Assembly: GCF_000685035.1 (NCBI RefSeq)
Contig: NZ_BAYB01000037.1
Location: forward strand, 1-64,000
DNA: 64,000 nucleotides
Reading direction: 5' to 3'
Origin: Paraburkholderia ferrariae NBRC 106233
GTDB lineage: Bacteria > Pseudomonadota > Gammaproteobacteria > Burkholderiales > Burkholderiaceae
Shown here piece by piece: positions 1 to 8,134 of the stretch. The notes under the pieces are model-generated. The model was not told where the DNA came from. It saw nothing but the letters and a program-made list of their open reading frames with translations, and searched no databases. The number at the start of each line of letters is the position of its first letter. The stretch's first letter is position 1. Both the position numbers and the translations under genes were made by a program.

Positions 1-415
1 TTTCCGCATGGTGCACGTAGTGGAATTCGCAGACGGACGTATAGCCCGCCTTCAGCATTTCCACATAGAGCCAGCCCGCAATTGCGCCGAGGTCTTCAGG
101 CGTGATGCGCGCGGCGAACCGGTACATGAGGTCGCGCCAGCTCCAGAAGCTGTCGGTGGGGTTCGCGCGATATTCGGTGAGGCCCGCCATCGCGCGTTGA
201 AACGCATGCGAATGAAGATTAGGCATGCCAGGCATAACCGGGCCTGCCGCCTGCGGAACGCCCTCGGGCACGCGGGCGAAATCGGGTGTCACTGCTACGA
301 GACGGCCTGCGTCGTCCCATTCGAGCAGGGCGTTGCGGCGCCAGCCGCCGGGCAGATACGCGTCGGCGGCGAAAAGTGCGCGTCCGGCTGACGTCGCCTT
401 GATGCGGGTATTCAT
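1..415 (-). CDS. hutF: Formimidoylglutamate deiminase, N-terminal part (runs off the window)
   Basis: Amidohydrolase-superfamily enzyme that deiminates N-formimino-L-glutamate to N-formyl-L-glutamate in the five-step histidine degradation route; cytoplasmic. Only the first 138 codons are present because the gene crosses the left edge of the window. Visible are the N-terminal beta-sandwich segment and the metal-binding N-L-H-S-H motif followed by AFQRAMAGL (about residues 65-78), then the F-W-S-W-R-D-L-M-Y stretch typical of HutF, and a second histidine-rich strand (EFHYVHH) at the edge. The ATG at 415 is the start because the protein begins colinearly with HutF. It lies 69 bases downstream of hutD on the same strand and is probably co-transcribed with it. 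Confidence 0.9.
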   Translation of the reverse strand, partial: MNTRIKATSAGRALFAADAYLPGGWRRNALLEWDDAGRLVAVTPDFARVPEGVPQAAGPVMPGMPNLHSHAFQRAMAGLTEYRANPTDSFWSWRDLMYRFAARITPEDLGAIAGWLYVEMLKAGYTSVCEFHYVHHAE

Positions 416-484
416 AGTTCGAGATCCGTTGCCGTACAGGTTCTGCCTGGACGGTCTGTGGAAACGTAAGGGGTACGCCTCGGG

Positions 485-1099
485 CTAAGTATCGAGTGCA
501 ACGACGAGAAGCACGCCGTCACCGAGCGATTCGATGGGCACCGCGCAGGCCGAGTCCACGCGCAACGTATCGCCCGTCGCCAGGCCGACGAAACCGGCGC
601 CGGCCACGTTGACTTCGAGCGGGCCTTGCGCCGCATGCAGCAACACGGTCTGCGCCGCCACCGTGCGGCGCCCCGCCTCTCGCCATATCTGGAGCCCGCC
701 GCGAACCGCGCCTCGAAGCACCATCAGATTGAAAACGCTCACCGGGCCATCGACAAGCCGCGCATCGACTGCAGATTCCCCGCCAAAGCAGACCGCGTCT
801 CCCGTCAATGCGAGCGCATGACTAAGGCGCGACGTCGGCTCTGCAACGCGTGCTTCGTCAATCAGCAGGCCCGCACCGCTCGCCAGCACGAGTGTCCGGT
901 CGATGTCTGCAAAGCGCGAAAAGGGCCCGTCTTGCGCGATATCCGCCAGACTCGCACGCCATGCAAACGTACTGAGCGACGCGCCCGCTTGTGGGAACGC
1001 CACGATCTCGCGCGTGACCCCGTTGCCGTTCTTCCAGGGCGAAGGCACAAGGTCGGCTCCGCGCAGTAGTTCAACCCGCGACGGCAGCGGCTGGCTCAT
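485..1099 (-). CDS. hutD: HutD family protein
   Basis: A 204-residue cupin-fold protein of the HutD (Ves) family, found in histidine-utilisation operons of proteobacteria. Its biochemical role is unsettled; in Pseudomonas it is reported to temper hut expression, possibly by binding formiminoglutamate. The W-K-N-G-x-G-V-T-R-E-I signature is at about residues 22-32, followed by F-A-W-R-A-S-L-A and G-P-F-S-R-F, the conserved HutD blocks. It sits between the ABC importer genes (46-base gap) and hutF, which supports a histidine or formiminoglutamate context. The length is normal for the family. Function beyond family membership is not evident from the sequence. Confidence 0.88.
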   Translation of the reverse strand: MSQPLPSRVELLRGADLVPSPWKNGNGVTREIVAFPQAGASLSTFAWRASLADIAQDGPFSRFADIDRTLVLASGAGLLIDEARVAEPTSRLSHALALTGDAVCFGGESAVDARLVDGPVSVFNLMVLRGAVRGGLQIWREAGRRTVAAQTVLLHAAQGPLEVNVAGAGFVGLATGDTLRVDSACAVPIESLGDGVLLVVALDT

Positions 1100-1145
1100 C
1101 GCTTGCCCCCTGGCACCAGAATCTCAGCCCGTAAAGAACGCGGCG

Positions 1146-1913
1146 TCATGCTCGCGTCAGCACGGCTTGCAGAAAAGTCCGCGTACGCGGCTGCGCGGGC
1201 GCGGTGAAGATCTCCGAAGGCGGTCCCGCCTCGACGATCTCACCGCCATCCATCACCACCACGACGTCGGCCACCTCCCTCGCGAAACCCATCTCGTGCG
1301 TGACAACCACCATGGTCATCCCTTCGGCGGCCAGCAGCTTCATGACCTGCAGCACCTCGCCCACGAGTTCGGGATCGAGCGCCGAAGTCGGCTCATCGAA
1401 CAGCATGACGCGCGGCTGCATCGCAAGTGCCCGCGCGATCGCCACGCGCTGCTTCTGGCCACCCGAAAGGCTCGCCGGCATGACATGCGCCTTGTGCGCG
1501 AGCCCCACTTTTTCGAGCAGAGCTAGCGCGGCCGCTTCCGCGTCGGATTTCGAAGCGCCGCGCAGCATGCGCGGCCCAACCGTAATGTTGTGCAGCACTG
1601 ACAAATGCGGGAACAGGTTGAACGACTGGAAAACCATGCCGACTTCAGTGCGCAGCGCGTTGAGCGCGCGCTCCTTGAGCATCGCGCCCTCGTTGACGAG
1701 ACGATGCCCGCAGATGTCGATGGTGCCGCCCTCGGGCTGTTCGAGTCCATTGCAGCAGCGCAGGAAGGTGCTCTTGCCCGAACCGCTCGGGCCGATCACC
1801 ACCACCACCTGCTGCGGCTGGATATCAAAGTCGATACCGTTCAGCACGCGATGCGAGCCAAACGACTTGGTCAGTCCGCGAATGCGGACGATCGGATCGG
1901 GTTTGCTGCTCAT
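1146..1913 (-). CDS. Polar amino acid ABC transporter ATP-binding protein
   Basis: Cytoplasmic ATPase of a PAAT-family importer (255 residues). Walker [10 protein letters not shown] is at about residues 41-49, the Q-loop is V-F-Q-S-F-N-L-F-P, the signature is L-S-G-G-Q-K-Q-R, Walker B is [12 protein letters not shown], and the switch histidine is in V-V-T-H-E-M. The open frame extends upstream through the permease gene, but the real start is the ATG at 1913, which overlaps the permease stop codon in an ATGA arrangement and gives the usual N-terminus. Hut context suggests histidine or a histidine breakdown intermediate as substrate, but ATPases of this class do not reveal the substrate. Confidence 0.92.
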   Translation of the reverse strand: MSSKPDPIVRIRGLTKSFGSHRVLNGIDFDIQPQQVVVVIGPSGSGKSTFLRCCNGLEQPEGGTIDICGHRLVNEGAMLKERALNALRTEVGMVFQSFNLFPHLSVLHNITVGPRMLRGASKSDAEAAALALLEKVGLAHKAHVMPASLSGGQKQRVAIARALAMQPRVMLFDEPTSALDPELVGEVLQVMKLLAAEGMTMVVVTHEMGFAREVADVVVVMDGGEIVEAGPPSEIFTAPAQPRTRTFLQAVLTRA

Positions 1914-2578
1914 TGAACCATCCCTCCTGCGCGCAGACGGCGCTCGACACGATGCAGCACATAGTTGGTTGTCTGCGTGAGGACGAGGTAGACCAGCGCA
2001 ATCACGATGTACACCTCGAGAGACCGGTACGACACGCTGATGATCTTCTGGCCTTCGTGCATGAGATCGTCGATCGTCAGCAGCGAGACAAGCGCAGAAT
2101 TCTTGATCAGCGCAATGAACTCGTTGCCGAGCGGCGGAATCATGCGCACGATGGCTTGCGGCAGGATAATCGCGCGCATCGCCTGCCCCGCCGACATGCC
2201 GATCGAACGCGCGGCTTCTGTCTGCCCGCGATCGACCGACTGGATCGCGCCACGCACGATTTCCGATACATACGCCGCCGAGTAGAGGCCGAGCCCCAGC
2301 ATCCCGCAAACGAACGCGGGCAGCAGGATATTGAACTGCGGCAGCCCGAAGAAGAGCAGGAAGAGTTGCACGAGCAGCGGCGTGCCGCGGAAAAAAACGA
2401 GGTACGCGGTGCAGAAGCCATAAACGAGGCGTCGCTTTGGCGCAAGCCTCCCGATACCGATCAGGAGTCCTAGCATACAGCTCAGCACGAGCGAGGCTGC
2501 GGTCACTTCGACCGTGACCAGTGCGCCGTGCGCGATGTCCGCCCAGCCGGCAATCGCAGGAGAGAAGTCGAGTTGCAT
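1910..2578 (-). CDS. Polar amino acid ABC transporter permease
   Basis: Inner-membrane permease of the HisM/GlnP type, 222 residues, with about five hydrophobic helices. The ABC-permease EAA loop is visible as [22 protein letters not shown] (about residues 140-161), with the [14 protein letters not shown] segment before it. Only one permease gene is present, so a homodimer is expected. It overlaps the ATPase gene by four bases and follows the binding-protein gene by 17 bases, so the three form one transcription unit. Confidence 0.92.
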   Translation of the reverse strand: MQLDFSPAIAGWADIAHGALVTVEVTAASLVLSCMLGLLIGIGRLAPKRRLVYGFCTAYLVFFRGTPLLVQLFLLFFGLPQFNILLPAFVCGMLGLGLYSAAYVSEIVRGAIQSVDRGQTEAARSIGMSAGQAMRAIILPQAIVRMIPPLGNEFIALIKNSALVSLLTIDDLMHEGQKIISVSYRSLEVYIVIALVYLVLTQTTNYVLHRVERRLRAGGMVQ

Positions 2579-2595
2579 GGTTCAATTCTGCCATG

Positions 2596-3351
2596 TCACT
2601 TCGAAGTCGTACTGAACCACTTGTTCACGATCTGCGCATAGGTACCATCCGCCTTGATCTTGGCAAGTGCAGCGTTCAGCGCATCGCGCAGTTGCGGTTC
2701 GTCCTTGCGCACGGCGATGCCGTACTCCTCCTTCGTCAGCTCGGTGTCGAGCACGCGAAAGCCGGGCCGCGTGCGTACGAACTGATACGCGGCAGGCTTG
2801 CCAGTCACGGCAGCGTCCGCGCGGCCGATACCGACGAGGTCGAACATCTCCTGATTCTTTTCTACCTCGACGCGCGTGACCTTCGGGTAGTTGTCGCGCA
2901 GGTAATTCACCGACTTCGTGCCGACCTGTACCGATACCTTCTTGCCGTCGAGATCGGCCAGCGTCTTGATAGGCGAATCGGCCTTGACGAGCGCGACGAG
3001 CCCCCCTCTGAAGTAGGGCTGGGTGAAGTCCACGACCTGGCTGCGTTCTGGCGTGATGTAAATGCCCGAGATCGCAGCGTCGAAGCGATGTGCGATCAGC
3101 CCGGGAATCAAGCCTTTGAAGTCGATGTCGGTCCACTGGACCTGCTTGCCCATCGCTTTCGCCAGCGCGTTCATGAGGTCAACGTCGAAACCGGTACGCT
3201 GGCCGTCCTGGGTGAACTCCATCGGCGGGAAGGTCGCATCGGTTGCGACCTGGAGCACGTTCGCAGACTGCGCCCGGACGGTAGCCGGCGCGGCAGCGGC
3301 GAACATCGCCGCGAAGAGGCAGGCAGCGGACAGAATTTTATGCAGTTTCAT
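2596..3351 (-). CDS. Periplasmic amino acid-binding protein of the ABC importer
   Basis: Solute-binding protein of family 3 (ArgT/HisJ/FliY type), 251 residues. A Sec signal peptide covers about residues 1-27 (K-L-H-K followed by an alanine-rich core, cleavage near V-R-A-Q). The mature part shows [22 protein letters not shown], the T-P-E-R-S family signature and D-F-T-Q-P-Y. A good ribosome site (AAGGAG) lies just ahead of the ATG. It is the first importer gene after the IclR regulator. Ligand identity is inferred only from hut neighbours: histidine, urocanate-derived compounds or formiminoglutamate are all possible. Confidence 0.9.
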   Translation of the reverse strand: MKLHKILSAACLFAAMFAAAAPATVRAQSANVLQVATDATFPPMEFTQDGQRTGFDVDLMNALAKAMGKQVQWTDIDFKGLIPGLIAHRFDAAISGIYITPERSQVVDFTQPYFRGGLVALVKADSPIKTLADLDGKKVSVQVGTKSVNYLRDNYPKVTRVEVEKNQEMFDLVGIGRADAAVTGKPAAYQFVRTRPGFRVLDTELTKEEYGIAVRKDEPQLRDALNAALAKIKADGTYAQIVNKWFSTTSK

Positions 3352-3396
3352 GGCAGGACTCCTTATTGGATGGTTCTTGCATCGGGTGGCTGAACG

Positions 3397-4146
3397 TCAA
3401 TCGGCTTGCAGCCTGGCGGAAATGGAGTGAGCCGTGCGCAAGGTCCAGTCGGCTAGCTGCAGCTCCCGACCGGCCACACGCGAAGACGGCGCCATCAAGG
3501 TGATCGAAGCGTTCGCAACCGCGCCGCGCGCGCTGCGCCGGAACACGGGGGCGCTCACGCCCCACACGCCCGGATCGACTTCGCTGTCGCTCACGGCATA
3601 GCCTCGAGCCCGGATCTGGTCCAGCTCTGCATCGATGGCGGCACGCCCCTGCGTGTCCGGGCCGAAGACACGGTCCAGTGTTTCGGCGCGCAATTTCTCG
3701 GGCAAAAATGCGAGCAACGACTTCGCCGAAGCACCGGCCTTGAGCGGAACCGCCCGTCCCTTTTCGAATGAGCAGCGCAAAGAATGGGGGCTCTCTACCA
3801 TTTCGAGGCAGATCACCTGATCGTTGAGCACGACAACCAGCCCGACACTTTCCTGCGATGCCCGCGCGAGCTGGCGCATGCCTTCGCGGCTCGCTTCGAC
3901 GAGCAGCGAATTGATGTCGAAGCCAAGTGCGAGCTGCAGACTCACCGGACCTGGCGCGTAGTAGCCCGAGTCCTCGGTCACGAAGCCCCAACGCTTGAGC
4001 AGCGCGATCTGGCGGTAGAGCGTGCTCTGGGCGAGCCCCGTGGTGCCGAGCATGTCCTTCACGGACATGGCCTTGCCATGGCTGGCGAGCGCCGTGAGGA
4101 CCAGCAGCAGCCGCTCGGCACCGGTAACGCCGGGTTCCTGGTTCAT
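3397..4146 (-). CDS. IclR family transcriptional regulator
   Basis: A 249-residue regulator with an N-terminal winged helix-turn-helix (about residues 8-65, including L-A-Q-S-T-L-Y-R-Q-I-A-L-L-K-R-W-G-F) and a C-terminal IclR effector-binding domain (V-C-L-E-M-V...S-A-K-S-L-L-A-F-L at about residues 105-155). It is the first gene of the minus-strand unit, 45 bases ahead of the binding-protein gene, so it likely controls its own promoter and the importer/hut genes. A perfect inverted repeat 66 bases upstream of the start is the obvious operator. The classical hut repressor HutC belongs to GntR, so an IclR protein here is a different control layer. Confidence 0.88.
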   Translation of the reverse strand: MNQEPGVTGAERLLLVLTALASHGKAMSVKDMLGTTGLAQSTLYRQIALLKRWGFVTEDSGYYAPGPVSLQLALGFDINSLLVEASREGMRQLARASQESVGLVVVLNDQVICLEMVESPHSLRCSFEKGRAVPLKAGASAKSLLAFLPEKLRAETLDRVFGPDTQGRAAIDAELDQIRARGYAVSDSEVDPGVWGVSAPVFRRSARGAVANASITLMAPSSRVAGRELQLADWTLRTAHSISARLQAD

Positions 4147-4211
4147 CGGGAGAAAAAAGCCGAAATTGATGCAGTGAGCATGCCACGCGACTCCCGCAAT
4201 TCAAAAATGTA

Positions 4212-4230
4212 ATTCTCATTGGGTGAGAAT
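4212..4230. promoter_or_regulatory. Palindromic operator upstream of iclR
   Basis: ATTCTCATTGGGTGAGAAT: two perfect 7-bp arms (ATTCTCA / TGAGAAT) around a 5-bp centre, 66-84 bases upstream of the IclR start codon. Length and symmetry fit an IclR-dimer operator. Binding is inference. Confidence 0.6.
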
Positions 4231-4723
4231 CAAGGGTGAGGGTTTCCACCAATGCGGCAGGCGAGGTGCATTGGGCAAATCAGGGAAATAGGCGGGAGGC
4301 CCTGCGGCAGGCTTGCGTGGAAGGAGAGGAAATCAGGCAGTCCGGAAACGTACGGACTGTATGGTCAGGGAAAATCAGCGCTGCAGTATCGGCGCCGCGC
4401 CGTCGCACGGATGCCGGATGTAATCGACAAGCGCCGCCGTATAACCCCGTATGTAACGTTCCGCCGCATTCGCGGCGTGCGAAACGCAGCGTACAACTGG
4501 TGACTACCCGACACCCGAACCACGGGTGGTGATTGAACCCGCGTTGCGGTAGGCCCTCTCTGAGCCTTTCGGCGGTCGCACATCGTTGATGTTCGATCAA
4601 CCCGGCCAATAAAACCAGGCAGCCGGTCCAAGCCAATTGAAGTCGCATCGTATTGTCCGATGCTAAGGTACTTCAGCCACGCGATCATCACGGAACACGA
4701 GCAGCATGTTGAGAGGACAACCG
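4231..4723. other. Intergenic region with a relic of a symporter 3' end
   Basis: No credible complete gene. On the minus strand 4409-4446 reads G-Y-T-A-A-L-V-D-Y-I-R-H-P, which matches 12 of the last 13 residues of the symporter encoded at 5708-7726. At the DNA level 31 of 38 bases match 5712-5749, and six of the seven differences are synonymous. This is a leftover of a diverged symporter allele or paralogue, not a recent duplication. The open frames here have no family features. Confidence 0.5.
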
Positions 4724-5056
4724 ATGGCAAACGAAAATATGGGATTGATTCAGCCTGGCTGGGCCGCATTGCCCACCCGGGAACAAGCGGCCATGGCCCA
4801 CTACAACGATCTGGCAAACAACTGTACCTACGGTGTGGGAACACTCGCCCACACCGGACCCTGCACGCCCGAAGAACTGCGCCGCCCGGTCACGATCTCC
4901 GAAGTCAATGCACAACTCGTTGTTCGCGTCAGTCGAGCGGAGTCCCACGTGCGCAGAACCGTGACACAACGCGCGATTTCCCGCGGTCCGCTCGACCGGC
5001 TCGTCAGTCGACGACATCTCGAAGCTGCTCCGTTCCAACCGCAGAGGGCTCGATGA
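4724..5056 (+). CDS. GH24 (T4-type) lysozyme-like protein, internally deleted
   Basis: A 110-residue protein that matches the N-terminal half of phage/secretion-type GH24 lysozymes, which cleave the MurNAc-GlcNAc bond of peptidoglycan. The catalytic triad spacing E-x8-D-x5-T is intact (E of R-E-Q-A-A-M, D of Y-N-D-L-A, T of N-N-C-T-Y-G, about residues 20-36), followed by G-x-G-T-L-A-H and G-P-C-T-P-E-E-L. After V-T-Q-R-A the protein jumps to L-V-S-R-R-H-L-E-A-A-P-F, which resembles the usual C-terminal R-R-x-x-E-A-A-P-F, so a block of perhaps 40-50 residues of the helical lobe seems to be missing in frame. GAGAGGA precedes the ATG. The stop overlaps the next start (ATGA). Probably inactive as a complete lysozyme, but both ends are preserved. 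Confidence 0.6.
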   Translation: MANENMGLIQPGWAALPTREQAAMAHYNDLANNCTYGVGTLAHTGPCTPEELRRPVTISEVNAQLVVRVSRAESHVRRTVTQRAISRGPLDRLVSRRHLEAAPFQPQRAR

Positions 5057-5487
5057 AAAGGTACACCCTCTGGCTGCTTATGCTGGCATCAGTGGCTGCG
5101 CATGCAGACCAGACCCCGACCGACGAAATCTCGGCACGCAGCGGGCTGCCGGCTAGCAAGGTTGCCGCGCTGCTCAATGACTGTGATGCGAGCCAAACCA
5201 GCATGAACTTCTGCGCATGGCGTGACCAGATTGTCGCGGAGCATGAGTTGCAGAAGGTCCTGGACAAGCAGATCGAAGAGCATCCGGAGCACAAGGCCGC
5301 ATTGGAGGAAAAAATCGCGAGGTGGAAGAAGGCCCGCGATGCTTCGTGTGAGAAGTCGGCGCGCAAGGAATGGGGCGACGGATCCATGCGTCCGGCCGCG
5401 CAAGCTATTTGCGCGACTGCGGCAACAAAACGGATGACAAGAAAACTTTCAATCGGCCCAGTAAACCGCCCCCCATCCAACCCTTAG
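5053..5487 (+). CDS. LprI-like (DUF1311) putative lysozyme inhibitor
   Basis: A 144-residue exported protein with a signal peptide at residues 1-18 (M-K-R-Y-T-L-W-L-L-M-L, cleavage after A-H-A). The rest follows the LprI/DUF1311 pattern: C-D-A-S-Q-T-S-M-N-x-C-A, then a helical E-x-x-L-x-K-x-L stretch, W-K-K-A-R-D-A-S-C and G-S-M-R-P-A-A-Q-A-I-C ending in a T-x-R-M-x-x-L helix. Four cysteines are present, as expected for two disulfides. LprI in mycobacteria inhibits lysozyme. Its start codon overlaps the lysozyme stop by four bases, which suggests translational coupling and an enzyme/immunity-type pair. Its 3' end abuts the broken gene on the other strand. Confidence 0.65.
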   Translation: MKRYTLWLLMLASVAAHADQTPTDEISARSGLPASKVAALLNDCDASQTSMNFCAWRDQIVAEHELQKVLDKQIEEHPEHKAALEEKIARWKKARDASCEKSARKEWGDGSMRPAAQAICATAATKRMTRKLSIGPVNRPPSNP

Positions 5488-5706
5488 CGATACTCATCAA
5501 TCTCCACCGCACCGCCCAGCGATTCCATCAACGCGAGGATATCGGCAGGCACGTCAGGCACGCGGTCGCCGAGACAGTTGATCCCCATTGTCGATCCCGT
5601 TAATCAGCCCAATCGTTCAAGTCTGCGATATCGCCACCATCGAACCACACGTTGCCGTTGTCACGCCCTCACGCATCATAAGCAGTTTCAATGCTGGCGA
5701 ACAATC
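5484..5706 (-). pseudogene. Broken 3' fragment of an unidentified gene
   Basis: Reading the minus strand, coherent protein-like segments follow one another in shifting frames: S-I-E-T-A-Y-D-A, an in-frame TGA, G-R-D-N-G-N-V-W-F-D-G-G-D-I-A-D-L-N-D-W, a shift, L-I-N-G-I-D-N-G-D-Q-L, a shift, then G-D-R-V-P-D-V-P-A-D-I-L-A-L-M and E-S-L-G-G-A-V-E-I-D-E-Y-R before a stop at 5484. One stop plus two frameshifts indicate a decayed gene. The 5' part is missing, cut off where the symporter stop lies. I do not recognise the family. An acidic, small-protein tail of this kind could be an immunity protein, but that is a guess. Confidence 0.45.
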
Positions 5707-5707
5707 C

Positions 5708-7726
5708 CTAAGGATGCCGAATATAATCCACCAATGCCTCCGTATAACCATCCGGCCGCCGATCCAGAAGGCTCACGACGATCGCCGCAAGAAACCCCGC
5801 CGGCACCCCGAACACCCCCGAGCTGATCGGCTCGATCCCGAACCACCTCCCCCCCTCAAACCCCGTCAGTTCCGTAAAGAACGGATAAGTCGCCACGATG
5901 TAATAAACGCACACCGCCAGCCCCGCAATCATCCCCGCCACCGCCCCCAATCGCGTCGTCCGCTTCCAGAACACCCCCAGCACGAGCACCGGAAACAGAC
6001 TCGAAGCCGCCAGCGAAAACGCCGCGCCCACGAGAAACAGAATATTCCCGGTATTGAGCGAAGCCACCCACGAAGCGAACAGCGCCACCCCGAGCAGCAG
6101 AATCTTCGACATCGTCACGCGCCGCTGGCTCGAAGCCTCCGGATCGACCATGTGGTAATACACGTCGTGCGAGAGCACGTTGGAGATCGTGAGCAGCAAC
6201 CCGTCCGCGGTCGAGAGCGCAGCCGCGAGCGCGCCGGAAGCAATGAGCCCCGACATCACATACGGCAGCCCCGCAATCTCGGGCGCCGCCAGCACGACCA
6301 TATCGGGCTGCATCTGAATATCGCCCCAGCGCACGATACCGTCGCCATTCACGTCGGTAATGCTGATGAGATACGGTTCGAAGCGCCGCCACTGCATGAC
6401 CCAATGCGGCAGATCGTCGATACGCTGCCCCACCAGATGCGAAAGGATCTCGTACTTGATCAGCACCGCCAGCACCGGCACGGTCAAATAGAAGATCGCG
6501 ACGAAGAAGAGCGTCCACCCCACCGAACGCCGCGCCGATGCCACCGAGGTCGTCGTGTTGTAGCGCGTGAGAATATGCGGCAGGCTCGCCGTGCCGAGCG
6601 AGAGGCACAGCAGCAGCGAAAGGAAGTTGCGCTGATGAATGCGCCTCGCCTCTTCGTTCGCGGCCGGAAACGGCTCGTGCATGGGCACCGGAGTCGCCGC
6701 GCGCGCAAGCAGGTCGTCGCGCATTTGCGTCCACACCACGCGCGCCGCTTCCGGGTCGTGCGGGAACGCCGCCAGTTCGCGCTCTTGCGAATCGATCTCG
6801 CGCAGCGGCCCGTTGTGGCGACGCAGGTTCGCGAGCGTGTCCGCAATGCGGTTGCGCTCCTCCCTATACGACTGCGGCAGCGTATCGAGCCGCGACTGCC
6901 AGACCGCCGCGCGCCGCCGGTATTCGTCGCGCACGCTCTGCTCGGCGTTAGCGTCGCGGACGTTGCCCTCCAGCGTTTCCACCCGCTCCATCAGGTGGCC
7001 GTAGTCGAACTGCGGCAGCCAGCTCAATCCATCTCGATGCGCGATCAACGAAACGGGAATCAGGATCGCCGCAATCAGGATGATGTATTGCGCAACCTGG
7101 GTCCACGTCACCGCGCGCATGCCGCCCAAAAACGAGCACACGAGTATGCCCGCGAGCCCGCAGAAAATGCCGATGGCAAAATCCACGCCGATGAAGCGCA
7201 TCGCAATCAGCCCCACGCCCTGGATCTGCGCGACGAGGTAGACGAACGAGCACAGGATGGTGGCGAGCACGGCGAGCGCGCGCACGAGGTTACTGGAGAA
7301 GCGCGTGCCGAGGAAATCGGCGATCGTGTAGCGCGCGAGCTTGCGCACGTAGGGTGCGAGCAGGAACGCGACGAGGCAGTAGCCGCCGGTCCAGCCCATC
7401 ATGTACGCGAGGCCGTCGTAGCCGCTGGCGTAGAGCGAGCCCGCGAGCCCGATGAACGATGCCGCCGAAAGCCAGTCCGCCGCCGTGGCCATGCCGTTGA
7501 AGAACGATGGCACGCGGCGCCCCGCTACGTAGTACTCCACGAGATCCGAGGTGCGCGAGAGCAGGCCGATCACGGCATACACGGCGATCGGCACGAACAG
7601 GAACACATAACCGATCCACATGCCGGGACCGGTCACGAGTTCGATGCGCCACATCACATACACGAAGGCGAGAAAGCCGAGCGTGTAGAGCGCATACGAG
7701 CGGATCAACCGGTGCGCCAGCCTCAT
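5708..7726 (-). CDS. VC_2705-type sodium:solute symporter
   Basis: Inner-membrane Na+/solute symporter of the SSS family, 672 residues, about 13 membrane helices, related to acetate permease ActP and to the VC_2705 subfamily. Core motifs include A-A-D-W-L-S-A-A-S-F-I-G (about residues 84-95), G-Y-D-G-L-A-Y-M-M-G-W-T-G-G-Y and S-G-A-L-A-A-A-L-S-T-A-D-G-L-L-L-T-I. A polar, charged block of roughly 110 residues (about 230-345) interrupts two helices. It is predicted to be helical and cytoplasmic or periplasmic. It overlaps the DUF4212 gene upstream by ATGA, and acetyl-CoA synthetase precedes both. Acetate or another short monocarboxylate is therefore the likely substrate. Confidence 0.88.
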   Translation of the reverse strand: MRLAHRLIRSYALYTLGFLAFVYVMWRIELVTGPGMWIGYVFLFVPIAVYAVIGLLSRTSDLVEYYVAGRRVPSFFNGMATAADWLSAASFIGLAGSLYASGYDGLAYMMGWTGGYCLVAFLLAPYVRKLARYTIADFLGTRFSSNLVRALAVLATILCSFVYLVAQIQGVGLIAMRFIGVDFAIGIFCGLAGILVCSFLGGMRAVTWTQVAQYIILIAAILIPVSLIAHRDGLSWLPQFDYGHLMERVETLEGNVRDANAEQSVRDEYRRRAAVWQSRLDTLPQSYREERNRIADTLANLRRHNGPLREIDSQERELAAFPHDPEAARVVWTQMRDDLLARAATPVPMHEPFPAANEEARRIHQRNFLSLLLCLSLGTASLPHILTRYNTTTSVASARRSVGWTLFFVAIFYLTVPVLAVLIKYEILSHLVGQRIDDLPHWVMQWRRFEPYLISITDVNGDGIVRWGDIQMQPDMVVLAAPEIAGLPYVMSGLIASGALAAALSTADGLLLTISNVLSHDVYYHMVDPEASSQRRVTMSKILLLGVALFASWVASLNTGNILFLVGAAFSLAASSLFPVLVLGVFWKRTTRLGAVAGMIAGLAVCVYYIVATYPFFTELTGFEGGRWFGIEPISSGVFGVPAGFLAAIVVSLLDRRPDGYTEALVDYIRHP

Positions 7727-8088
7727 CGTTGCGGCGCCTTGCCGGCTTCGCGGATCGCGAGATCGGCTTCGAGCGCAGCCTGCAGTTCGCGGTCGGCGCG
7801 CTGCATCAGCAGGATATAGACGGCCACCAGCAGCACGTACACCAGAATCGCGCCCTGGGCGCCGACATAGAACGGCAGAGAAAAACCCGCGAAGCGCACG
7901 GTCGCAAGCGTGCGGGCAAAGAGCGGCACGACGAACGAGACGGCGAAGCCGATCGTCATGAGCACCGCGATCAACGCCATGTTGAAGCGCCAGTAGCGCC
8001 GATGGGCGAGCGCCATCGCCTCGCTGACCGGCGGCGGCTCAGGCAGGGGATTGACGTTGTTCCGGGGGGTAGGGTGTCGCGCGGCCAT
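7723..8088 (-). CDS. DUF4212 (VC_2705-associated) small membrane subunit
   Basis: A 121-residue membrane protein with two hydrophobic helices (about residues 30-55 and 65-90) and the A-H-R-R-Y-W-R-F-N motif of DUF4212, the small partner always found beside VC_2705 symporters. The frame is open further upstream, but the ATG at 8088 gives the normal family N-terminus. Its stop overlaps the symporter start by four bases, so the two are translationally coupled. It is presumed to be a stabilising or regulatory subunit of the symporter; its biochemical role has not been shown here. Confidence 0.85.
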   Translation of the reverse strand: MAARHPTPRNNVNPLPEPPPVSEAMALAHRRYWRFNMALIAVLMTIGFAVSFVVPLFARTLATVRFAGFSLPFYVGAQGAILVYVLLVAVYILLMQRADRELQAALEADLAIREAGKAPQR

Positions 8089-8134
8089 GCGCCTGTGTAG
8101 CAAAAACGCGCAGGGCCGGCAATCGGGAACAACC

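Noticed and set aside
1914-2594. A fusion of permease region and ATPase in one 482-codon frame
   Set aside because: The upstream part is out of frame with the real permease; the ATPase start overlaps the permease stop as ATGA.
4280-4648. A 122-codon minus-strand open frame upstream of the lysozyme
   Set aside because: No start signal, no family features, arginine/cysteine-rich composition, and it reads the symporter relic in the wrong frame.
4409-5749. A recent mobile-element att duplication flanking the islet
   Set aside because: The two copies differ mainly at synonymous codon positions, so they are diverged alleles rather than a target-site or att duplication; no integrase or transposase is present.
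5588-7819. A 743-codon plus-strand open frame
   Set aside because: Antisense to the intact symporter, with His/Arg-rich composition and no domain features.
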